In this document: one piece after another, positions 1 through 6,132 of the stretch | Layout: each line of letters begins with the position of its first letter | Numbering within the stretch: position 1 is the first letter of the stretch | NCBI GenBank assembly: GCA_905193725.1 | Contig: CAJJPW010000037.1 | Span: forward strand, 1-12,456 | DNA length: 12,456 nucleotides | DNA from: an uncultured Eubacteriales bacterium | Lineage (GTDB): Bacteria > Bacillota > Clostridia > Christensenellales > Christensenellaceae | Direction of reading: 5' to 3' | Made by a program: the position numbers and the translations under genes | The notes under the pieces: generated by a model | Databases searched by the model: none | Seen by the model: the letters and a program-made list of their open reading frames with translations, nothing else | Told to the model about the DNA's origin: nothing

Positions 1-319
<319 letters not shown>

Positions 320-458
320 AAAGAAGGTATTATATGGTTTTGAGTGTGTTTAGAAAGGTACTTGACTAAGGAGTCAAGGAGTAGTACAATATGTAAAGTA
401 CCGAACAGGGAGGCAGAAGAGAAGAGCAACGCGGTACGAAGAGAAGAGTTAGAAAAGT
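320..458 (+). other. 23S-5S internal transcribed spacer with hairpins
   Basis: This spacer of about 140 bp lies between the 23S and 5S genes. It contains a perfect 7-bp hairpin, CTTGACT (361-367) with AGTCAAG (372-378). A longer-range complement, GGTACTT (357-363) with AAGTACC (396-402), could enclose that hairpin, although the three bases 361-363 are shared by both pairings. An 11-bp direct repeat, GAAGAGAAGAG, occurs at 416-426 and 438-448. The likely role is rRNA maturation by endonucleases, which is inferred from position. No tRNA gene is visible here. Confidence 0.7.
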
Positions 459-576
459 TTCCGGTGGCGATAGCTAAGGGGATCCACCTGTTCCCATCCC
501 GAACACAGAAGTTAAGCCCTTATACGCCTAAAGTACTGCACTGGCAACGGTGTGGGAGGATTGGTAGCTGCCGGTC
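459..576 (+). rRNA. 5S ribosomal RNA
   Basis: This is a complete 5S rRNA of about 117 nt. The conserved core CCGAACACAGAAGTTAAG is present at about 499-517. Helix I is visible as CCGGTGGC (461-468) pairing with GCTGCCGG (567-574), including two G-T wobbles. The ends are placed from this terminal helix and are uncertain by a few bases. An open reading frame that runs across this gene is spurious. Confidence 0.95.
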
Positions 577-600
577 TCTATTTTATAAAGTATGCGGGGA

Positions 601-633
601 GGTCATTGTTTAACAATGGTCTTTTTGCTTTTT
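601..633 (+). terminator. Rho-independent terminator after 5S rRNA
   Basis: An 8-bp stem, GGTCATTG (601-608) with CAATGGTC (614-621) and two wobble pairs, closes a 5-nt loop. It is followed at once by TTTTTGCTTTTT. Its position 25 nt after 5S fits the end of the rRNA operon. Confidence 0.85.
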
Positions 634-639
634 ATGGAC

Positions 640-686
640 AAGCTATGGACGCTGCGAGTTGATAAAAAGGCCTCATAGCTTTTTTG
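640..686 (+). terminator. Second tandem terminator
   Basis: A perfect 8-bp stem, AAGCTATG (640-647) with CATAGCTT (674-681), is followed by a T-run (680-685). The loop is large, about 26 nt. It lies just after the first terminator, so the rRNA operon appears to have a double stop that shields the next gene from read-through. Confidence 0.7.
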
Positions 687-733
687 TATTACTGAAAAAT
701 TGACCTTTTCCAAAATGATTGCAGTAAAACCCC

Positions 734-762
734 TTGGACATGCTTTTTTCTTATGCTATAAT
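734..762 (+). promoter_or_regulatory. Sigma-A promoter with extended -10
   Basis: The -35 TTGGAC (734-739) and perfect -10 TATAAT (757-762) are 17 bp apart, and the -10 carries an upstream TGC (extended -10). It drives the small membrane protein gene whose ATG is at 799, giving a leader of about 30 nt. Confidence 0.85.
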
Positions 763-798
763 GATTACTTAAATAACATGTTTTGGTTTGGAGGAAAT

Positions 799-1326
799 AT
801 GGTACAGGAATCGTTGAGACACAAACAGATCAGCTCGGCAAAGGGAATTTTATATATTCTTTGTATAGTAATCATCTTTTTTATAGCAAATTTCATCGGT
901 AGTTTCATTGAATACGCTTTTCAAATTCGATTTATTCAATATGTATTATACGTTGCCTTAATCGTGCTAGGCACTTTTATTATAAAAAATAAGTTGCAAG
1001 GCTTTCAATACACTGTAAAGGGGCGATTTGTTCAATTTGATCGATTGCTTGGAAGAAAAGTAAAGACGCTGGAAATTATTGAATTAGAAAATATGGTAGA
1101 GTTCGGGAAAAAGGAGATATTGAAAAAATACCAAAAACTTTCCAAAAGCAAGTATACTTTTTTGCCAGAAGAAACGCGATACTATCTGATTCACCAAAAA
1201 AAGAATAAGCTTGCCTGTGCCATATTCTCGCCCAGCGAGAAATTTGCAGCTACTTTGGCGAATAAGATTCAGAAGTCTCAAGAACAGGAATCTGCACGGC
1301 AAGACGAAACTGGAGAGCAAGAATAG
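799..1326 (+). CDS. Small membrane protein with possible PH-like cytoplasmic domain
   Basis: This 175-residue protein is of unknown function. Two hydrophobic segments (about residues 16-37 and 44-63) form a membrane hairpin near the N-terminus. They are followed by a soluble region (about 68-160) with alternating beta-type strands, then a charged tail rich in Q and E. The layout (TM hairpin, then strands, then a segment FSPSEKF near a final helix at 144-158) resembles bacterial PH-like (bPH) membrane proteins. That is a resemblance, not an identification. The ATG at 799 is chosen because GGAGGA sits just upstream and a strong promoter lies 37 bp before it; an in-frame TTG at 700 lies upstream of that promoter and is unlikely. 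The gene is monocistronic. Confidence 0.75.
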   Translation: MVQESLRHKQISSAKGILYILCIVIIFFIANFIGSFIEYAFQIRFIQYVLYVALIVLGTFIIKNKLQGFQYTVKGRFVQFDRLLGRKVKTLEIIELENMVEFGKKEILKKYQKLSKSKYTFLPEETRYYLIHQKKNKLACAIFSPSEKFAATLANKIQKSQEQESARQDETGEQE

Positions 1327-1537
1327 CATGGCTCTTGATAGTCGATTGATCTGTAAAAAAATAATTATACATTGCTGGTGAATACTACATAATAAAGAGG
1401 GAAGAGGCAATAAAATCTCAATTATAGGAGTGCAACAAGAGAGTAGCTAGGCAATAAAAAATTTGTCATAGATTAGCGCTTGGATGATGACTAAAGGATG
1501 GTAGTAACCAATTTCACGATGCCATTTATAATAAATA

Positions 1538-1579
1538 AAAGCGCCCTATATGCATGTTACTGCAAGGGCGCTTTATTTT
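1538..1579. terminator. Bidirectional terminator between convergent genes
   Basis: A perfect 10-bp stem, AAAGCGCCCT (1538-1547) with AGGGCGCTTT (1565-1574), has T-rich sequence on the 3' side in both directions. It lies 17 nt after the end of the minus-strand zinc-ribbon/permease gene and about 210 nt after the plus-strand membrane gene, so it can end both transcripts. The rest of 1327-1537 shows nothing recognisable. Confidence 0.85.
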
Positions 1580-1595
1580 AAGCAAGGTTGCGCTT

Positions 1596-2720
1596 TTAAT
1601 TCTCCTTAGTTGATGTGGTTGCTATCTGATGTTTGGCCTCACTGTGTTTGCTGAGAAAGAATATGGCGAGAAAAAGAGCCATCAATATGGAGAATATAAT
1701 GTACTGTACAAGAGAAGATGCCCCTAGGAAGGTCAAAAGTGTAGGATACAGATAGAGGAAGAGCGCTGGTAAAATGGCGTATAATAGGCAGGAGTATTTC
1801 CCGTGGCATGCCCCGGCGGAGGCCAGAGAGGCATACACAAAAATGATGACAAGTATATTGGAATAAGCGCTAGGATAGAAGTAATTATCGGGATAAATGA
1901 CCAGATATAAGGCGATGAGCACTACCACAATGTGGCCCACAACGTAGCCAAATAACTGGGATATCCGCTCTTTTATAGCGAGGGATTTGCGCTGTTCTTT
2001 GCTGCGTTTTAAGGTGGATAGCAAGATCATAATGCAAGGCAACACAAAAGAGAGAATGAGCAGGAAGAAAGCGGCTAGACTGCTAGATATTCCCCATTCC
2101 ACTGTATGACCGACGATGAAGTAACCTGCATCAGAGCTCTGCAACGCCATGGTGATGACGGTGATTAGCTGGCTCATAATTAAAGTGGTGAGGATAGCGG
2201 GGATTTTGCAAAAGGCGATGATACATCCATTCATTGCACCAATGAGAATGCAGATGCCAAAGGCAGATAATATGATACCAGCGGATAAGCCTTCACCCAG
2301 ATTGAGGTTCAAGATATAATATGCAAGGAGAAGAGAAGACATCAGAGAAAAGTCCGGACCACTAGCCCTGACAGTGAGGGCGATGGCAAAACAAAAAGCG
2401 ATAGAGGGAATCACTGCATTGAAAAAGGCAGGAGCGGCTGCAGAGCCGGTAAATAGCCCTAACAGGGTACAGTGTAAAATCAGATACAGTAAAATGGCAC
2501 CTAATATCGTGATGCTCAAATAGTTCTTACAGAACTCCCTTACAGAGATTTTAGGCCTCTGATGCTTAGGAATGCCAGCGTCAGCATGATGAAAATCCGA
2601 TTCACTAAGTGGATTTAGCTCTTTAGAGGGCTCACTAGATGCGGGGATCATTTTGCCGCAGACAGTGCAAACATGTGTATTGTCGTCATTTTGTGCATTA
2701 CAATGCGGGCAAATTATCAT
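1596..2720 (-). CDS. Zinc ribbon fused to RbsC-like permease domain
   Basis: This 374-residue protein starts with a zinc ribbon: C4-x2-C7 and C18-x2-C21. A polar linker (about 25-60) follows, then a very hydrophobic body (about 66-356) with some 8-10 membrane segments. The body resembles BPD_transp_2 permeases (RbsC type) of sugar ABC importers. GPDFSLMSS (121-129) matches the family's GIDLSVGS region, GAMNGCIIAFCKIPAILTTL (161-180) matches its GxxNG...KIPxFIxTLG stretch, and ACHGKYSCLLYAILPALFL (304-322) matches its FGGRGSxxGxxLGA stretch. These motifs are degenerate, and no ATPase or binding protein lies nearby, so a working ABC importer is doubtful. The ATG at 2720 is chosen because AAAGGAG lies just upstream and the zinc ribbon starts there; upstream in-frame codons overlap the divergent gene. 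The permease resemblance is solid at motif level; substrate and function are unknown. Confidence 0.75.
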   Translation of the reverse strand: MIICPHCNAQNDDNTHVCTVCGKMIPASSEPSKELNPLSESDFHHADAGIPKHQRPKISVREFCKNYLSITILGAILLYLILHCTLLGLFTGSAAAPAFFNAVIPSIAFCFAIALTVRASGPDFSLMSSLLLAYYILNLNLGEGLSAGIILSAFGICILIGAMNGCIIAFCKIPAILTTLIMSQLITVITMALQSSDAGYFIVGHTVEWGISSSLAAFFLLILSFVLPCIMILLSTLKRSKEQRKSLAIKERISQLFGYVVGHIVVVLIALYLVIYPDNYFYPSAYSNILVIIFVYASLASAGACHGKYSCLLYAILPALFLYLYPTLLTFLGASSLVQYIIFSILMALFLAIFFLSKHSEAKHQIATTSTKEN

Positions 2721-2783
2721 ATGTTTTTGCTCCTTTGTTTTTGGATTGATGAAAGAAAATTTGTGGGTATTATATGTAAGATA

Positions 2784-2813
2784 ATGATAGCATGGAAAGG
2801 TTATATTTGGCAA
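2784..2813 (-). promoter_or_regulatory. Probable promoter of the zinc-ribbon/permease gene
   Basis: Read on the minus strand, TTGCCA (2813-2808) and TATCAT (2789-2784) are separated by 18 bp, with a TGC directly before the -10. The transcript would have a leader of about 60 nt. A perfect TATAAT also occurs at 2774-2769 on this strand but lacks a good -35 box, so the exact promoter is uncertain. Confidence 0.5.
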
Positions 2814-2849
2814 TATAGGGAATTGAATTCTTTTAGAAAGTAGGATACG

Positions 2850-3218
2850 ATGTTTTTTATAGGAATATTTGGGATACAAGACAGACAGAAAGTAGTAAGA
2901 GAAATTGTGAATCTCGTGTGTGAAAATTGTGGAAGGTATAGTCGTGGGAAATTGATCTATGAGTACACCTATTTTCACCTGTTTTTTATACCGTTGTTTC
3001 GGTGGAACAAGCGCTATTTTCTCCAGATGCAGTGCTGTGGTGCCATTTATCACATGGATGCCGAATATGGAAAACAGCTGGAAAATGGTGCGGAAGTGGA
3101 TTTTAGCAAAATGTCCAAAGCGTCCAGTGAATATGGAGATACCTGGCTCTGCCCTCAGTGTGGGGCGAGACTGCAAAAGGACTTTCGATTTTGCCCCTAT
3201 TGTGGCTACCGAAAATAA
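2850..3218 (+). CDS. Small zinc-ribbon protein
   Basis: This 122-residue soluble protein has several Cys pairs: C24-x2-C27, C62-C63, and a C-terminal classical zinc ribbon C101-x2-C104...C115-x2-C118. The N-terminal part (MFFIGIFGI..., then a CxxCG, then a segment with YFHLFFIPLFRWNKRY at 41-56) matches the look of the short Firmicute zinc-ribbon proteins grouped as zinc_ribbon_15. Its biochemical role is unknown. The ATG at 2850 has a modest AAGTAGGA Shine-Dalgarno 4 nt upstream, which is short spacing. It is divergent from the zinc-ribbon/permease gene across 129 bp, and both proteins carry a CxxC...CxxC ribbon, suggesting a functional link. No convincing plus-strand promoter was identified. 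Confidence 0.8.
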   Translation: MFFIGIFGIQDRQKVVREIVNLVCENCGRYSRGKLIYEYTYFHLFFIPLFRWNKRYFLQMQCCGAIYHMDAEYGKQLENGAEVDFSKMSKASSEYGDTWLCPQCGARLQKDFRFCPYCGYRK

Positions 3219-3221
3219 TGT

Positions 3222-3258
3222 GAGGGAAAACTCTGATGACCCAAGGGTGTTTTTCTCC
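3222..3258 (+). terminator. Possible weak terminator after zinc-ribbon gene
   Basis: GAGGGAAAAC (3222-3231) can pair imperfectly with GTTTTTCTCC (3249-3258), and an inner CCC/GGG pairing sits in the loop. The T-run lies within the stem, so this is not a textbook terminator. The remainder of 3259-3437 holds no recognisable feature. Confidence 0.35.
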
Positions 3259-3437
3259 AAATGCTAACTGCAAAGAAAAAGCTGCTCGTGAAAGATAAAA
3301 AAGATAAATCGCGTTGCTTGATAACAATCTAACTATGTCATGTAGATAAATGTGGGTACTCAAAAGTCTGGAAGGTATATTGAAATAGAATCTTACAATT
3401 GATTCATCACACTTAAGATATTTAGAGACTTTTGTTA

Positions 3438-3470
3438 TTAAAAAAGAGCCCTTTTCCAAAGGCTCTTTTG
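3438..3470 (-). terminator. Terminator of the degV-family gene
   Basis: A 9-bp stem, AAAAGAGCC (3442-3450) with GGCTCTTTT (3461-3469), is extended inward by TTT/AAA pairs. On the minus strand it is followed by a run of T and begins 8 nt after the stop codon of the DegV-family gene. The symmetric A/T flanks could also stop plus-strand transcription. Confidence 0.85.
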
Positions 3471-3476
3471 ATCATC

Positions 3477-4349
3477 CTATTGTCGGCGATCTCCCATGAA
3501 GAACACAGCAAGTGTTCCAGGCCCAGAGTGAGCGCCAATCACCGGGCCAGTATACCCGATTTTCACATCGAGGACTCCAGGAAAAGTTTCTTTAATTTTT
3601 GCTGCTAAAAATTCTGCATCGTCAATACAATCCCCCTGGCAGATGAAAACCATCTGTCCGTCTGGATCTACAATCCTCTCCTTCATTTTGTTTACCAGCT
3701 CTACAATGGCTTTTTTACGGCCACGAGCCTTTTCACGGGGAATGAGATGTCCGTCATCATCCACATTGAGAACCGGCTTAATGCTCAGCATAGTGCCTAA
3801 AAACGCTGTTACACCCGAGACTCTACCTCCTCTTTTTAAATGGTTTAAATCGTCTACAGTGAACCAATGGTTGAGTCTCAATTTATTTTCCTCTAGCCAA
3901 GTGCGAATTTCCTCTAGCGATTTGCCCTCATCCCTTAAATTGAGGGCATAGTGTACAAGAAGCCCGTAACCTAAAGAAGCGCACAGAGAATCCACCACAT
4001 AAATTTGATTGGGGTATTTACCATTGAGTTCCTTTGCAGCGTTTTTTGCATTGGAGCAACTGCCGCTCAGCCCAGAAGAGAATTCAATGTGCAGGATATC
4101 TTTTCCAGATGCCAAAATAGGCTCGAAATAATCGGTATAAGTTTGAACATTGATCATAGAAGTGCTGGGCATTTCACCACCACGTACTCTTTGATAGAAT
4201 GTCTTTATCGGCATAGATTGCCCAAAATCATCGCTATATTCTTTGCCAGACATGATAAAAGAATAAGGAAAAAGTTGAATATTGCGTTCTTTTGTATAAT
4301 CTTCCCACAAATCCGAAGTGGAACAAGCGGTAATCACAAAATGAGACAT
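3477..4349 (-). CDS. DegV family fatty-acid-binding protein (FakB-like)
   Basis: This 290-residue protein is of normal length for the DegV family. These proteins hold a fatty acid and, in the FakA/FakB system, present it to a kinase for acyl-phosphate synthesis at the membrane. Family signatures are clear: PSTSMINVQTY (61-71), FSSGLSGSCSNA (90-101), LNHLKRGGRVSG (168-179), KPVLNVDDDGHL (191-202) and GAHSGPGTLAVFFMG (272-286). At the N-terminus the usual (V/I)TDST segment reads ITACSTSDL, so the common acidic residue is replaced. The ATG at 4349 is preceded by AAGGAGGG (4363-4356), an excellent ribosome binding site. The gene is monocistronic with its own promoter and terminator. No fakA-like kinase gene is in the window, so which lipid it binds cannot be said. 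Confidence 0.93.
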   Translation of the reverse strand: MSHFVITACSTSDLWEDYTKERNIQLFPYSFIMSGKEYSDDFGQSMPIKTFYQRVRGGEMPSTSMINVQTYTDYFEPILASGKDILHIEFSSGLSGSCSNAKNAAKELNGKYPNQIYVVDSLCASLGYGLLVHYALNLRDEGKSLEEIRTWLEENKLRLNHWFTVDDLNHLKRGGRVSGVTAFLGTMLSIKPVLNVDDDGHLIPREKARGRKKAIVELVNKMKERIVDPDGQMVFICQGDCIDDAEFLAAKIKETFPGVLDVKIGYTGPVIGAHSGPGTLAVFFMGDRRQ

Positions 4350-4382
4350 AAAGGACCCTCCTTGGCCATATTCATTAATCTT

Positions 4383-4411
4383 ATTGTATAATTTGCCTGA
4401 TGAAAATGCAA
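4383..4411 (-). promoter_or_regulatory. Promoter of the degV-family gene
   Basis: On the minus strand, TTGCAT (4411-4406) and TACAAT (4388-4383) are separated by exactly 17 bp. The start codon is about 35 nt downstream of the -10 box. Confidence 0.7.
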
Positions 4412-4764
4412 GGATTTTTCCTCGCTTTCGTGGATATGAAAAAGGAAAAGAGAAAAGACATTCAATCAGCTAAAATGAAAGAATGGGAATCAAAATGGCA
4501 ATTTGCCTGCAAATTGGGTTTGGATTGAAATAGCTCAAGAGGAGAAAAGATCAAGTGATTCGGGAAAGTGCAAAATTTCATCGTAAATAAAAACATATTT
4601 TTCAAAAAAGAATAATTCAATATATGGTACCTAAGAGGTAGATATTCTGTTTTTTGTATATATGTGGTATTTTAATGAAACTTATAGTGAGGAAGAGCAG
4701 AGGATTAAAATGCAGGAATATGCAATTTAAAAAATAAAAATTTGCAAAAATGTGAAATTTCTAG
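4412..4764. other. AT-rich intergenic region
   Basis: About 350 bp of AT-rich DNA lie between divergent promoters (degV family to the left, aminotransferase to the right). I see no RNA gene, terminator or strong repeat. A 30-codon frame (4436-4528) has no ribosome binding site and is not called. The length leaves room for regulatory sites upstream of the aminotransferase operon, but none stands out. Confidence 0.5.
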
Positions 4765-4793
4765 TTGTATTTCGCGTATAGATATATTACAAT
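4765..4793 (+). promoter_or_regulatory. Promoter of the aminotransferase-synthase operon
   Basis: TTGTAT (4765-4770) and TACAAT (4788-4793) are separated by 17 bp. The ATG at 4851 follows after a leader of about 50 nt that carries a purine-rich GGGGGAAG ribosome binding site. The 11-mer TTACAATGAAT covering this -10 (4787-4797) recurs at the -10 of the Na/Pi cotransporter gene. Confidence 0.7.
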
Positions 4794-4850
4794 GAATAGT
4801 GTCGTTTTAGGATAGTATTTAAATTTTAACATATAGATGGGGGAAGAATT

Positions 4851-6062
4851 ATGCAACTTTCTAAAAAAGCGCTTGCAATAGCGCCGTCATTGACCTTGAA
4901 GATTTCAGCTATGTCAGCCGAGATGAAGAAGAACGGCATTGATGTGATTGGGTTTGGTGCTGGCGAACCGGATTTTGACACGCCACAGTATATTAAAGAT
5001 GCGGCAATCGAGGCGCTGGAAAAGGGAATGACAAAGTATACAGCAGCATCTGGCAGCAATGAATTAAAGCAAGCGGTATGTGAACGGTATCAAAAAAAAT
5101 ACGGCCTCACTTACGAGCCTTCTAATATAGTGATTTCCAATGGTGCAAAACACTCGCTGTTTAATGCCTGCCAAGCAATTCTCAACCCTGGGGATGAAGT
5201 GATTATCATTGCACCTTATTGGGTTACTTACCCAGAACTGGTGAAGATGGCAGATGGCGTGCCGGTAATCGTAGAGGCGGTAGAAAGAGAGGCAAAGGAA
5301 GAAGACGATTTTCAACCCAATATTGAGAGAATTCGCCGTGCAATTACCTCTAAAACTAAGGCGATTATCATTAACAGCCCTTCGAATCCATGTGGCTGTG
5401 TATATGAAAAAGAGCGTTTAGAAAAACTAGCGGCATTGGCCAAAGAGTTTGATCTCTACATTATTTCTGACGAGATTTATGATGAACTGGTCTATGATCG
5501 CTATCAAGCTTATAGCATTGCCTCCTTTGGAGAGGATGCCAAAGAGCGCACCATTGTGGTCAATGGAGTGTCTAAGGCGTATTCTATGACGGGATGGAGA
5601 ATTGGATATACACTAAGCAATGAGAAAATAGCCAAGGTAATGGGCAGCTATCAAAGCCACGCGACGTCTAATCCCTGTTCGATCGCCCAATATGCCAGCG
5701 TAGCAGCGCTCACTGGTCCCCAAGACGAGAAGAAAAAGATGTTAGAGGCATTTGCAAAGCGCAGGATTCTAATGGCCGATGCCATTAATGCCATCGATGG
5801 TCTGAGTTGCTTAGTGCCAGAAGGCGCGTTTTACATCATGATGAATATTCGTCAGCTATTGGGGAAAAAGTCCAATGGCAGAGAGATCAAGGGATCTATG
5901 GATTTTTGCGAGTACATTTTAGAGCAAAACAAGGTTGCCTTGATTCCCGGCATTGCCTTTGGAGCGGATCACCACGTACGGCTGTCCTACGCGACTTCGG
6001 AGGAGAACATTATAGAGGGCATTAAGAGAATTGGAGAATTTGTGGCAACATTAACCGACTAA
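4851..6062 (+). CDS. PLP-dependent class I aminotransferase (aspartate type)
   Basis: This 403-residue protein has the usual length of fold-type I class I/II aminotransferases (subgroup Ib aspartate aminotransferases). Key residues are in place: GAGEPDFDTP (36-45), the aromatic APYW (121-124), NP at 179-180 with the conserved cofactor Asn, D207 of SDEIY, the Schiff-base K242 in SKAYSMTGWRIGY, and substrate carboxylate-binding R377 in VRLSYA. It most likely moves an amino group between aspartate and 2-oxoglutarate (oxaloacetate/glutamate), in the cytoplasm. The exact substrate is not fixed by these motifs. The gene is first in an operon with the HMGL-family synthase 70 bp downstream, with no terminator between them. 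It is a paralogue of the aminotransferase at 8484 but clearly diverged. Confidence 0.93.
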   Translation: MQLSKKALAIAPSLTLKISAMSAEMKKNGIDVIGFGAGEPDFDTPQYIKDAAIEALEKGMTKYTAASGSNELKQAVCERYQKKYGLTYEPSNIVISNGAKHSLFNACQAILNPGDEVIIIAPYWVTYPELVKMADGVPVIVEAVEREAKEEDDFQPNIERIRRAITSKTKAIIINSPSNPCGCVYEKERLEKLAALAKEFDLYIISDEIYDELVYDRYQAYSIASFGEDAKERTIVVNGVSKAYSMTGWRIGYTLSNEKIAKVMGSYQSHATSNPCSIAQYASVAALTGPQDEKKKMLEAFAKRRILMADAINAIDGLSCLVPEGAFYIMMNIRQLLGKKSNGREIKGSMDFCEYILEQNKVALIPGIAFGADHHVRLSYATSEENIIEGIKRIGEFVATLTD

Positions 6063-6132
6063 AATCAGTATGAGAACAGGTGAGGAGGGATCCTCGCTGC
6101 TGATAAAGCCGGGCGACAAGAGGGGAACTGGA

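Noticed and set aside
344..613. 89-codon frame across the rRNA spacer and 5S gene
   Set aside because: It runs through a complete 5S rRNA with a conserved core and terminal helix, so it is not a protein gene.
700..798. Upstream TTG start for the membrane protein
   Set aside because: The extension would contain the -35 and -10 boxes of the gene's own promoter; the ATG at 799 has a proper ribosome binding site.
2721..3260. 180-residue N-terminal extension of the minus-strand zinc-ribbon/permease frame
   Set aside because: It lacks a ribosome binding site, overlaps the credible plus-strand zinc-ribbon gene, and the zinc ribbon with a good AAAGGAG begins at 2720.
4436..4528. 30-codon lysine-rich small frame upstream of the aminotransferase
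   Set aside because: No Shine-Dalgarno sequence or promoter, and an A-rich composition that explains the Lys content; too weak to call.
6070..6132. Earlier in-frame ATG for the HMGL-family synthase
   Set aside because: The added 21 residues contain Gly/Ser/Lys-rich sequence that derives from the ribosome binding region; the ATG at 6133 fits better. It is not fully excluded.
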